From NCBI GenBank assembly GCA_028713675.1, contig JAQTNV010000031.1:1-43088 (forward strand): 43,088 bases of DNA, written 5' to 3'. Origin of the DNA: a bacterium. GTDB lineage: Bacteria; Desulfobacterota; JAPLJL01. Below are positions 7,624 through 15,250 of the stretch, in pieces (the first letter of the stretch is position 1; each line of letters starts with the position of its first letter). The notes under the pieces were generated by a model. That model saw nothing but the letters and a program-made list of their open reading frames with translations, was not told the DNA's origin and ran no database searches. The position numbers were made by a program, and so were the translations under genes.

Positions 7624-8373
7624 TTACGCCGATTTCCTCAGGGTTTTTTTCGGGTGCGATTCGCCTGGTTCCTGGCCGGAAAGCGCGGCCACGGTTTTCC
7701 GGGTGCTCTCCAGGATCTCCAGCAGTCGGGAACTATCATCCGAAACCATAAAGGGCTTACCCACGGAAAGGGCCGCCTGCGTGGGACGGGGAAGCCACGC
7801 GCCCTTGGGGAGGATATCCCGGGTTCCCACGACCCCCACCGGGATGATCGGGATATGGGTTTCCTGGGCCAGGAGAATCGCCCCCGGCTTGAAGGGGTAA
7901 ATTTTTCCGTCCGGGCTCCGGGTGGCCTCGGCGAAGAAGTGGACGGAAATTCCTTTTCTTAAAACCGCTCCCGTCTGATCCAGGATTTTATGGAAGTCAC
8001 CTTTCTTGGCGCGATCGACCGGGATGTGCCCGGCGAAGTACAGCGCCCAGCCGAAAAAGGGAATCCGGAAAAGCTCGCGCTTGGCCAGGAAACGATAGCT
8101 GGGAGGGAGCTTGGCCAGGAGAACCAGGGTGTCGAAGTGGCTCTGGTGGTTGGAAATGAAAATATATTTTTTGTAGGGATGGATGTTCTCCATCCCGAAG
8201 GTCCGCACCTTCACCCCGGCGGAGAAGAGCAGAAGGTTCGCCCAGAACTTGCCGATGTATCCCCCGGGGGTCCAGGCCAGGCCGAAAATCCAGAGCGGGG
8301 CAAGAATGATGCATGCCAGCGTGGTGAACACCACGAGGGTAAAGAAAAATAAAAAGCAACGGAAGTATTTCAT
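7624..8373 (-). CDS. PlsC-type lysophospholipid acyltransferase (copy 2)
   Basis: Tandem paralogue of the gene at 6558-7301, 249 residues, with the same layout: N-terminal hydrophobic helix (about 5-30), H76-x4-D81 in NHQSHFD, the FLAKRELFRIPFFGWAL block, and a third motif FAEATRS in place of FPEGTRS. The two proteins agree at most positions through the catalytic half and differ more at the C-terminus, where this copy has a longer basic tail. It starts 18 bases after the stop codon of the sigma-54 activator gene, so the two are almost surely co-transcribed. It probably acylates a lysophospholipid or glycerol phosphate derivative. The loss of the motif III glycine in both copies suggests a subfamily, not a dead enzyme, because the His-Asp pair is intact. 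Confidence 0.88.
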   Translation of the reverse strand: MKYFRCFLFFFTLVVFTTLACIILAPLWIFGLAWTPGGYIGKFWANLLLFSAGVKVRTFGMENIHPYKKYIFISNHQSHFDTLVLLAKLPPSYRFLAKRELFRIPFFGWALYFAGHIPVDRAKKGDFHKILDQTGAVLRKGISVHFFAEATRSPDGKIYPFKPGAILLAQETHIPIIPVGVVGTRDILPKGAWLPRPTQAALSVGKPFMVSDDSSRLLEILESTRKTVAALSGQEPGESHPKKTLRKSA

Positions 8374-8391
8374 GTTTTTTTGATTGGTTTT

Positions 8392-9825
8392 CTAAGCTTC
8401 CGGACTGGCGGCGGCTTTCGACTGGTTCTGGGCGCCGGGGGAGGAACGGACCTTGCGTTTTTTCACCAGGCCCCATTTTTTTCGTTTTTCCCAGAGGGTT
8501 TTGGGATTGACCCCCAGCATCCGGGCGATCTCGGTGTCGGGGTAATCCTTTTCAAAGGTCTGGATGAAGACCCGGGTATATTCGTCGAGCGAGAGGGCGT
8601 GGGCCAGGGCGTCCCGGATGAAGCGGCGTTTTCTTTCCCCGCTTCTCTGTTCCAGGAAGAGGGGAAGATCCTCTTCCTCCAGGAATTTTTTCTGTTCATC
8701 GAGAAGAAGAAGGCTTTGTTCCAGGGCATTTTCGACTTCGCGCACATTGCCCGGCCAGGGATAGTTTTTCAGCATGGCCATGGCGCTGGGGCTGATCTCC
8801 CGCAAGGAACGATTATGCTTCTCGCAGAGAAGCCGCCAGAAATGCTGAACCAGGAGCTCAATGTCCTCGGGACGCTCCCGAAGCGGGGGGATGTGAATGG
8901 TGAAAACATTGAGACGGTAATAAAGCTCCTCCCGGAACCTCCCGGCCGCCACCTCGTCCGCCAGGTTTTTATTGGTGGCGACAATGATCCGCAAATCCAG
9001 CTTGAAGGATTCATTTCCTCCCAGGGGACGGATTTCCTCTTCCTGGATGGCGCGGAGCATTTTGGGCTGGAGATGAAGGGGAAGCTCACCGATTTCGTCG
9101 AGGAAAAGGGTGCCCCCGCTGGCTTCCTCGAAAAGTCCGCGCCGGTTGCTGGCGGCCCCGGTAAAAGCGCCTTTCCGGTGGCCGAACATTTCACTTTCCA
9201 GCAGGTTTTCCGGAATCGCCCCGCAATTGACCACCACCAGGGGCTTGGAAGCCCGGGGGCTGTTGTAATGAATGGCTTTGGCCACCAGTTCCTTCCCCGT
9301 CCCGCTTTCCCCGGTAACGAGGACAGTGCTTTTGGTCATGGAAACCTTCTTGATCAGGGAAATGATTTCCTGGATCGGCCGGCTTTTCCCGATAATCCGG
9401 GAAAAATCATAACGGAGGCCGATTTCCTCCTTGAGCAGCCGGTTTTCGTGCAGGAGCTTGGATCTTTCCAGAGCCCGCTGGATGGTGTTTTCCAGTTCCC
9501 CGGTTTGGAAAGGACGGGCGAGATAATCATAGGCTCCGAGGCGCCGGGCCTGCAGGGCCGAATCAAGTGTGCCGGCGGAGGTGATAATGATCACGGCCAT
9601 GTCCGGGTTGATCTTCAGGGATTCCTGAAGAATGTTCAGCCCGGGAATATCCGGCAGGTTTAAATCGCAGAGCACGATCTGGGCTTCTTCGTCGAGAATG
9701 AGCTGGAAACCTTCCTTGCCCCCGGCGGCGGCCAGGGATTTCTGACCCAGGCCCGTGAGGGTCTTGGTGATCTGGGCCCGGGATCCGGGATCGGGATCAA
9801 TAATGATGATTGGGTTTTCCGGCAA
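8392..9825 (-). CDS. Orphan sigma-54-dependent response regulator (NtrC family) with an atypical receiver
   Basis: A 477-residue bacterial enhancer-binding protein. Residues 1-120 are a receiver with phospho-acceptor D54 (VLCDLNLP) and T82. The AAA+ domain (about 140-370) has Walker A GESGTGKE, the sigma-54 loop GAFTGA and Walker B GTLFLDEIGE, so it should open sigma-54 holoenzyme promoters. The C-terminus carries a Fis-type helix-turn-helix (YPDTEIARMLGVNPKTLWEKR) split by an acidic linker, then a basic tail. In the receiver the acidic pocket reads D10-P11-D12, and the conserved lysine is R104 (LARPF). The TTG start has AGGTG six bases upstream. No histidine kinase is adjacent. It lies 47 bases after the TPR gene and 18 before plsC copy 2. 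Confidence 0.93.
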   Translation of the reverse strand: MPENPIIIIDPDPGSRAQITKTLTGLGQKSLAAAGGKEGFQLILDEEAQIVLCDLNLPDIPGLNILQESLKINPDMAVIIITSAGTLDSALQARRLGAYDYLARPFQTGELENTIQRALERSKLLHENRLLKEEIGLRYDFSRIIGKSRPIQEIISLIKKVSMTKSTVLVTGESGTGKELVAKAIHYNSPRASKPLVVVNCGAIPENLLESEMFGHRKGAFTGAASNRRGLFEEASGGTLFLDEIGELPLHLQPKMLRAIQEEEIRPLGGNESFKLDLRIIVATNKNLADEVAAGRFREELYYRLNVFTIHIPPLRERPEDIELLVQHFWRLLCEKHNRSLREISPSAMAMLKNYPWPGNVREVENALEQSLLLLDEQKKFLEEEDLPLFLEQRSGERKRRFIRDALAHALSLDEYTRVFIQTFEKDYPDTEIARMLGVNPKTLWEKRKKWGLVKKRKVRSSPGAQNQSKAAASPEA

Positions 9826-9872
9826 GTTACACCTGGGATATTTCGCCTGTACCTGGGTTGTCTCTTCTCGAA

Positions 9873-11132
9873 CTAGGGTTGCCTGATTCCCGGGCCCTTA
9901 TCCTCATAGAGGATGGGCATTTTGTCCGGGCCTTTTTCCGGGGTATTAACCTTGGGCTCGCTCGGAGCGGCGGGCTGGTTGGAATTGATCTTCTGCAGAA
10001 TTTCCTGGACCCGGGCTTTTTCAGCGGCGTCCTTGGAATAGATAACGTATTTCTCGAAATTTTCAGTCGCTTCCTGTCTCATCCCCCGGTTGTAAAGGAT
10101 CAGGCCCAGATTGTAATAAGGAGGCGCGAAGGTGGGGTCCGACCGGATGGCTTCCCGGTAATAGGCCATTTCCTCGTCCGAATTGTTATTCAAGCGGACG
10201 CCCTTGTTATACCACTCGGAGGCGTTGGTGGCGGCCTTTTTTTCCTGCATCAGTTCCTTCGTCGCCTGATCTTCCTGGGAGCGGGAGACCGTTTTGGGCG
10301 GGGCCGGGGGGGCCGGAGAGGGCGTGACCGCGACCGGCACCGCGGCGGCCGGGGCCGCCCCGGTTGTTTCCGGAGCGCCGGCCTGCTGTTGGGCGAGCAA
10401 TTGCCGGGTGGCATCGTTCTCGGCCTGGGAGAAGGAAGCGGAACCCTTTTTCTGCTGTTTACTGATCAGGGCGCGGGTGGCCTCGTTTTCGGTGCTTTTC
10501 TTGCTCTTGGCCGCGGACTTGGTGAGCGGGGGCGGCGGAGAAAGCGGGGGCGGGGGAGGGGGCGTGGAAGCGGGGGCGGCGGTGGCGGTGGGAACGGGGA
10601 TGGGAGCCGGGGCCTTGGGGGCGGTGCTCTGAGCGCTGACGATTTTTTTCATGGAGTTGGAAACCGCTTCCACCAGTGAATCCTGAAGGGCGAACACGTT
10701 ATCAACCTTACCGGTGACTTTCTGCGAATCCACAATCACTCCGGTGGCAACCGAGGTGATATGGGCGTCGATCTTGATCTCGGATCCGAATTGCTGGAAG
10801 TTGCCGATGATAATGAATTCGGATCCGATTTTCTGCCCCACCTTCTGGGCGTTGGAGGAATTAACGCTGGAGCCGACCGGCAGCCCCAGTTCGCTCAGAG
10901 TCCTTTTGATCTCATCGGATTCCAGGATTTTCAGGCCGGGATTTTTTGCCAATTCCAGGGCGATAGCCTTGGGTATTCCTTCCGAGATCCAGTCCACGTC
11001 TTTCGACCCGGTGATGTTTTCAAATGGTATGCACCCGACCCGGACCGGATTGGCCGCGAAAGCAGTGCCCGCGCCCGAAACCATAACCAGGACCAGAATC
11101 ACAAATAGCAGGTTTTTTGACTTGGCAAACAA
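9873..11132 (-). CDS. Secreted FlgO/TolB-like domain protein with TPR repeats
   Basis: A 419-residue exported protein. Residues 1-26 are a signal peptide ending TAFA. Residues about 29-165 resemble the FlgO / TolB N-terminal fold (VGCIPFENITGS, SEGIPKAIALEL, then alternating strands and helices). A proline/alanine-rich linker follows, holding three copies of a short motif: TENEATRALISKQQ (214-227), AENDATRQLLAQQQ (237-250) and QEDQATKELMQEKK (286-299). Residues about 303-382 are two to three TPR repeats. The TTG start is supported by GGAGGG seven bases upstream, and a good promoter lies at 11172-11200. It heads a probable operon with the sigma-54 activator and a PlsC. The role is unknown; it likely binds partners in the periplasm. 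Confidence 0.8.
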   Translation of the reverse strand: MFAKSKNLLFVILVLVMVSGAGTAFAANPVRVGCIPFENITGSKDVDWISEGIPKAIALELAKNPGLKILESDEIKRTLSELGLPVGSSVNSSNAQKVGQKIGSEFIIIGNFQQFGSEIKIDAHITSVATGVIVDSQKVTGKVDNVFALQDSLVEAVSNSMKKIVSAQSTAPKAPAPIPVPTATAAPASTPPPPPPLSPPPPLTKSAAKSKKSTENEATRALISKQQKKGSASFSQAENDATRQLLAQQQAGAPETTGAAPAAAVPVAVTPSPAPPAPPKTVSRSQEDQATKELMQEKKAATNASEWYNKGVRLNNNSDEEMAYYREAIRSDPTFAPPYYNLGLILYNRGMRQEATENFEKYVIYSKDAAEKARVQEILQKINSNQPAAPSEPKVNTPEKGPDKMPILYEDKGPGIRQP

Positions 11133-11171
11133 CTTTTTTCCCTCCGTTTGAATTTCTCTACCGACGGCAAT

Positions 11172-11200
11172 ATTTTAGGTAAAAAGTAAGATGTAGTCAA
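11172..11200 (-). promoter_or_regulatory. Sigma-70-type promoter for the TPR / NtrC-like / plsC operon
   Basis: On the minus strand TTGACT (11200-11195) is followed after 17 bases by TAAAAT (11177-11172). Both boxes match consensus at five of six bases. The -10 lies 40 bases before the TTG start, and a Shine-Dalgarno lies between. Confidence 0.6.
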
Positions 11201-11228
11201 ATAATACCGTTTTTTTGTAAGGAATTGT

Positions 11229-12101
11229 TCACCCGGGAAAATATTTATTGAAAAAAGTCCGGGATTTTTTTACCACCGGATCGAACCTTTCCAGGGTTCG
11301 GGGCTGACCGCGGTCATGGTCCGCAAGTTCAAATGTGAAAGTAAGCTGGGACGCGGAACCCGTTGGGGTTTCCGGATGGGAAAGGGCTCCCAGGTTTTTC
11401 CCGACTTTATTCCAGGCGATGTTTCCCTGCCCGGGAGGATTATGCTCGTCGATTTTCCCGTAATTATCGGAAACATGGAGGTTGGCCAGGCGGAGACCTG
11501 CCCGCTTGATCGCCCGAACCGGGTTCATTCCCGGTTCGATGTTGGCGTGGCCAAGGTCGAGGCAAAAGCCCAGGCTTTCCGGGTCAAATTCCTGGATGAT
11601 TCCGAGCGCCGAGGAAACCCCGCCAAAAGAATCCGGACCGTTTTCCAGGGCCAGCCTGACTCCGTAATCCCGGGATATCCCGATTAATTTTTTGATGCTT
11701 CCGGCCAGATTTTTTTCATTCCGGCCTTTATTTTTTTCAGAAAAACCGCAATGGAGAACCAGAACCTGATGCCCGAAGATTTCCGAAGACTTAATGGCTT
11801 TGGCCGCCATGTCCAGGGCTTCCCGGCGCTTGTCCGCGTCGGGATCAGAGAGGGAAAGCCAGCTGCCGCTAAAGGCGTCCCAGATCGAGCGGTAGAAAGG
11901 CGCATGCATGCTCCGAACCCTGATCCCCTGGTCTTTAATGACCCGCGAGATATCTTTGAGCTTCGCCGGGTCGTTCAGGGACAGGTGGGGAGCCATTCCC
12001 CAGAGTTCGATGTTTTCAAACCCTCCGGACCGGATCAGGCGGAGGATCTTTTCGTTCAACTCATAAAAGACGAAGAAATGGGTGGAGAGGCTGGGGATCA
12101 T
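11229..12101 (-). CDS. Sugar phosphate isomerase/epimerase-like TIM-barrel protein
   Basis: A 290-residue protein of the AP-endonuclease-2 / xylose-isomerase-like TIM-barrel superfamily. Likely metal ligands sit where the family has them: E153 (RLALENGPD), D182 and H185 (CLDLGHAN), H209 (LANLHVSDN) and E258 (FTFELAD), with H66 (SMHAPF) and H220 (DEHNPPGQG) also in the usual loops. Most such proteins isomerise or epimerise sugars or dehydrate inositol derivatives; endonuclease activity is less likely because the DNA-repair-specific inserts are missing. The insertion-free length fits a single domain. The ATG has no clear Shine-Dalgarno. It is transcribed toward the TPR operon, which has its own promoter, so it is probably a separate unit. 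The substrate is unknown. Confidence 0.8.
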   Translation of the reverse strand: MIPSLSTHFFVFYELNEKILRLIRSGGFENIELWGMAPHLSLNDPAKLKDISRVIKDQGIRVRSMHAPFYRSIWDAFSGSWLSLSDPDADKRREALDMAAKAIKSSEIFGHQVLVLHCGFSEKNKGRNEKNLAGSIKKLIGISRDYGVRLALENGPDSFGGVSSALGIIQEFDPESLGFCLDLGHANIEPGMNPVRAIKRAGLRLANLHVSDNYGKIDEHNPPGQGNIAWNKVGKNLGALSHPETPTGSASQLTFTFELADHDRGQPRTLERFDPVVKKSRTFFNKYFPG

Positions 12102-12148
12102 GGAAAAAGGTTAGAAGAATCCGAGGGCAAATGTCAAAGCGCAATTGA

Positions 12149-12211
12149 GCATAGGGCATAGAGCAAAGGGCAAAGAGCAAAGAGCAAAGAGCAAAGAACA
12201 AAGAACAAAGA
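12149..12211 (+). repeat. 7-base tandem repeat, nine units
   Basis: Nine units of seven bases in a row: two GCATAG(G/A), one GCAAAGG, four GCAAAGA and two ACAAAGA. The gradual change from unit to unit points to stepwise slippage growth. Confidence 0.9.
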
Positions 12212-12247
12212 GACGTTAGGCGTGAAGGGTTAGGCGTAAGGCGAGAG

Positions 12248-12301
12248 GCAAAAGCAAAGGCAAAAGCAAAGGCAAAAGCAAAAGCAAAGGCAAAGGCAAA
12301 A
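12248..12301 (+). repeat. 6-base tandem repeat, nine units
   Basis: Nine hexamers, GCAAAA or GCAAAG in mixed order, separated from the 7-base tract by about 36 bases that contain GTTAGGCGT twice. The unit is the 7-base unit less one base. Confidence 0.9.
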
Positions 12302-12364
12302 GCGAGATTGCTTCGCTATCGCTCGCAATGACAAGAATGTTCTGTTGTTTTTTTTAGAAAGCCC

Positions 12365-12522
12365 GGGGGGTTGGTCCTCGCGACGCAAACCTCTTTTGCC
12401 AGGATACCGACAAACTTGGTGACTCCTGATAATTTGGATTCAACCAAGGCGAGACCCTGCGGGTCCGCCGCCCCGGATTACGTGATCGCGCACATTGGTT
12501 TGGGGAGCGAGACCAACCCCCC
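12365..12522 (+). mobile_element. MITE-like element, copy 1
   Basis: A 158-base element whose ends are inverted copies (GGGGGTTGGTC and GACCAACCCCC, perfect over 11 bases). Inside is a small hairpin, GACCC-TGC-GGGTC. It matches 14261-14415 in the same orientation with, by my hand alignment, 16 mismatches and one gap. The last 45 bases are identical. No transposase and no obvious target-site duplication. Confidence 0.75.
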
Positions 12523-12624
12523 AAAAAGAAAAAGAGTGATGTTTTAGCATCAAATCTAGCTTGAAATAAACAATTTTTGATAAGAACAAAATGAATTATT
12601 GGACAAAAGTGATAAAATAAATCT

Positions 12625-14217
12625 GTGTTTGATCTGATTATTTCAGGGGCGACGATAATTGACGGAACGGGCCGCGCGGCTTTTTCGGGCGAAATCGGCA
12701 TTCGGGACGACCGGATCGCGGAGGTGGGAAAATCCCTCGGGCGGGCCCGGAAAACGATCAGGGCCAGGGGTAAAGTGGCCGCCCCCGGGTTCATCGACAT
12801 CCATTCCCATTCCGATTATCACCTCCTGGTTAATCCCCGGGCCGAGAGCAAAGTCCGGCAAGGGGTGACGACTGAAGTCGGGGGAAACTGCGGGTATTCG
12901 GCCGCCCCCCTTAGCGGCGAGGTGGCCCGGGAAAGGCTGAAAAGCTTTCCTTCCTCTTTCGGGTTGAAACATCCCTGGCGCACGGTTTCGGAATATTTCC
13001 ACTCCCTGGAAGCCTCGGGAATCTCGCTCAATTTCGCATTGCTCGGCGGGCACAACACCATCCGGGCCGCGATTATGGGGGGGGATCCGCGATCTCCCGG
13101 TCCCCGGGATCTCCGGAAAATCCTGGCGCTGACAGAGGAAGCCCTGGATGAGGGGGCCATCGGGCTTTCCACCGGGTTGGCCTACGCGCCGGCCTGTTTT
13201 TCCGGGAAACGCGAGCTGATGGAACTGGGAAAATTGGCCCGGAAATGGGACGTGATTTTTTCCGCTCATATCCGGAGCGAAGGGAAAGGCCTGCTGGAGG
13301 CCCTGGATGAATTCCTGGAGGTGGGCAAAGAAACCGGGGCCTCACTCGAGGTATCTCACCTCAAGACCATGTGGGAAGAAAATTGGGGAAAGCTCGATGC
13401 CGCTTTCGGCAAAATTGAAGATTATATCCGGAAGGGTTACCCGGTTTCCGCCGACCGCTATCCCTACACCGCCGCCAATACCGGTCTGTCCTCCATCCTT
13501 CCCCGGTGGGCCCTGGCCGGGGATTCCCGCGAGATCCGGGCCCGGCTTTCCTCCTGCCGGACCTTCGGCCGGCTGGTCGAAGAGGTCGGCGCCTCCCATG
13601 ACGAAAAATACTGGCAAGGGATAATCATTTCCCAGGCCCAGCGGAAGGTTAACCAGAAATGGGAGGGCCAAACCGTCTGGGCGGCCTGCCGGGGAAAACA
13701 GCCCGCGGAGTTTGCCCTGAAGGTTTTGAAAAATGATCATTTATATACGTCGATTCATATCCAGGCGATGAGCGAAAAAAACCTGGAAAGGATTCTGGCC
13801 AAACCCTGGGTGATGATCGGATCCGACAGCGCGGTGCGCTCCGTCCGGGGACCGCTCCGGCAGGGGAAGCCCCATCCGCGGGCTTTTGGAACCTTTCCCC
13901 GGATCCTGGGAACCTATGTGCGGGGGGGGAAACTTCTGTCTCTTCCCCGGGCCGTGCATAAAATGACCGGGATGCCGGCCCGGAAGCTGGGGCTCAAGGA
14001 TCGGGGATTGATCAAGGCGGGAAACTTCGCTGACCTGGTGATTTTTTCACCGGATTTGATTTCCGACCGGTCCACTTACCCGGATCCTTATCGGTATCCG
14101 ACCGGAATCGATTATGTTCTCGTCAACGGCCGGATTGTTATTGAGGAAGGCCGGCACACCGGGGCCCGGCCCGGACGCGTAATACGCGGAAAAGACGCTA
14201 GGAGGCTGGAACGCTAG
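12625..14217 (+). CDS. N-acyl-D-amino-acid deacylase family protein (D-aminoacylase type)
   Basis: A 530-residue metal-dependent amidohydrolase. The opening FDLIISGATIIDGTG and the D-aminoacylase hallmarks are present: H60-x-H62 (DIHSHSD), C89 in GGNCGYS, H in SAHIRSEG, H in EVSHLK and D in IGSDSA. The family releases free D-amino acids from N-acyl-D-amino acids; some members act on D-glutamate or D-aspartate derivatives or are dihydroorotase-like. No signal peptide is seen, so it is cytoplasmic. The GTG start at 12625 precedes FDLIISG directly; no good Shine-Dalgarno is visible. The gene sits exactly between two direct copies of a MITE-like element (12365-12522 and 14261-14415). A C26 peptidase follows, so peptide or cell-wall fragment use is plausible. 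The real substrate is not known. Confidence 0.88.
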   Translation: MFDLIISGATIIDGTGRAAFSGEIGIRDDRIAEVGKSLGRARKTIRARGKVAAPGFIDIHSHSDYHLLVNPRAESKVRQGVTTEVGGNCGYSAAPLSGEVARERLKSFPSSFGLKHPWRTVSEYFHSLEASGISLNFALLGGHNTIRAAIMGGDPRSPGPRDLRKILALTEEALDEGAIGLSTGLAYAPACFSGKRELMELGKLARKWDVIFSAHIRSEGKGLLEALDEFLEVGKETGASLEVSHLKTMWEENWGKLDAAFGKIEDYIRKGYPVSADRYPYTAANTGLSSILPRWALAGDSREIRARLSSCRTFGRLVEEVGASHDEKYWQGIIISQAQRKVNQKWEGQTVWAACRGKQPAEFALKVLKNDHLYTSIHIQAMSEKNLERILAKPWVMIGSDSAVRSVRGPLRQGKPHPRAFGTFPRILGTYVRGGKLLSLPRAVHKMTGMPARKLGLKDRGLIKAGNFADLVIFSPDLISDRSTYPDPYRYPTGIDYVLVNGRIVIEEGRHTGARPGRVIRGKDARRLER

Positions 14218-14260
14218 AAATCAGATTTATTATCTGGTTTATTGGTTTTCCGGAAAACCT

Positions 14261-14415
14261 GGGGGTTGGTCCTCGCGACACAAACTATTTTTTCCGGGAT
14301 ACCAATAAACTCGATGACCCCTGATAATTGGATCCAACAAAGGCTAGACCCTGCGGGTCAGCCGCCCGGGATTACGTGATCGCGCACATTGGTTTGGGGA
14401 GCGAGACCAACCCCC
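14261..14415 (+). mobile_element. MITE-like element, copy 2
   Basis: Second copy of the element at 12365-12522, 155 bases, same orientation, same 11-base inverted ends and the same GACCC-TGC-GGGTC hairpin. A perfect 16-base palindrome (GGTTTTCCGGAAAACC, 14244-14259) abuts its left end and may be an insertion hot spot or a remnant terminator of the upstream gene. Confidence 0.75.
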
Positions 14416-14468
14416 AAAAGAGAAAATAAGGTCAGTGGTTTGAAATCGGAAGTTACATCGCGAAAAAT

Positions 14469-15230
14469 ATGATACGGAAATTGAAAAACGAGAAATCCAA
14501 AAACGAAAAAAATAGGAAACCGCTGATCCTGGTTATCCCCGACCGGGATAAAACCCCGAGCGGGGAAAGCTTTTCGATTAAAGGCGGTTATCTCAGCGCC
14601 GTCGAAAAAAGCGGGGGGGTGCCGGTTCTTACTTCCTACTGCCGGAACAATCTGCGTGAACTGGGCCCCCGGATTTCCGGGGTCCTGATTGCCGGCGGGG
14701 ATTTCGATATCCATCCCCGTTATTACGGAGAGAAGCCGATCCCGGAACTGGGGAATATCAAGCCGGAAAGAACCAAATGTGAAACCGAGGTTCTCCGCTG
14801 GGCCTTGAAAATGGACCTGCCGGTTTTGGGAATCTGCGGGGGAATGCAATTAATCAATGTGGTGTTCGGCGGGACCCTTTTCCAGGACCTGCCCCGGCAG
14901 CTTCCCGGAACTTATTTTCATGGCAAGAAACGGAGCGGGGCGAAGAAACATCCGGCTTTGATTGCCGGTGAAAGCCGGCTTTTTCGGATCACAAAGAAAC
15001 GGGATTTAATGGTCAACAGCACGCACCACCAGGCGGTAAAGGCTCTGGGGCGGGGGATCCAGGATTCCGCGATCTCTCCAGACGGGGTGATCGAGGCGAT
15101 CGAGTCGATTTCCCATTCATTCGTGCTCGGGGTCCAGTGGCATCCCGAAAGATTGATGCACATTCCCGCTCAGAAGCGGATATTTTCCGCTTTCATCCAG
15201 GCGGCAAAAAAAACGGGTACGGAGAGCTGA
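14469..15230 (+). CDS. Peptidase C26 / gamma-glutamyl hydrolase-like class I glutamine amidotransferase
   Basis: A 253-residue class I amidotransferase-fold hydrolase. The catalytic triad is visible: C123 in LGICGGMQ, and H225 with E227 in QWHPER. IAGGDFDIHPRYYGE and the NSTHHQAV loop are typical of the C26 branch (PuuD-like gamma-glutamyl-GABA hydrolase and relatives). It should cut a gamma-glutamyl amide bond in a small molecule. The first 16 residues are a lysine-rich extension before PLILVIPDRD, so the true start may be later, but no other start codon with a better site is evident. It follows the D-aminoacylase-type gene and ends 20 bases before uppP. That order hints at recycling of gamma-D-glutamyl peptides, but this is inference. 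Confidence 0.87.
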   Translation: MIRKLKNEKSKNEKNRKPLILVIPDRDKTPSGESFSIKGGYLSAVEKSGGVPVLTSYCRNNLRELGPRISGVLIAGGDFDIHPRYYGEKPIPELGNIKPERTKCETEVLRWALKMDLPVLGICGGMQLINVVFGGTLFQDLPRQLPGTYFHGKKRSGAKKHPALIAGESRLFRITKKRDLMVNSTHHQAVKALGRGIQDSAISPDGVIEAIESISHSFVLGVQWHPERLMHIPAQKRIFSAFIQAAKKTGTES

Positions 15231-15250
15231 GAATTGGGGGATGACCGGCA

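Larger units (their letters stand above)
12102..12624. other. Repeat-filled gap between divergent isomerase and D-aminoacylase-type genes
   Basis: No gene is supported in these 523 bases. They hold a 7-base tandem tract (12149-12211), a 6-base tract (12248-12301), a short inverted segment GCGAG-ATTGC / GCAAT (12302-12332) and the first MITE-like element (12365-12522). The last 100 bases are AT-rich and probably carry the promoter of the downstream gene, but no box pair stands out. Confidence 0.8.

Noticed and set aside
8380..9663. Long plus-strand open frame (427 codons) opposite the sigma-54 activator
   Set aside because: It is the antisense of a clearly conserved AAA+ gene, has a glycine/phenylalanine/proline-rich composition typical of GC-rich shadows, and no ribosome site.
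12149..12301. CRISPR array
   Set aside because: Units are 6-7 bases with no spacers; these are simple tandem repeats.
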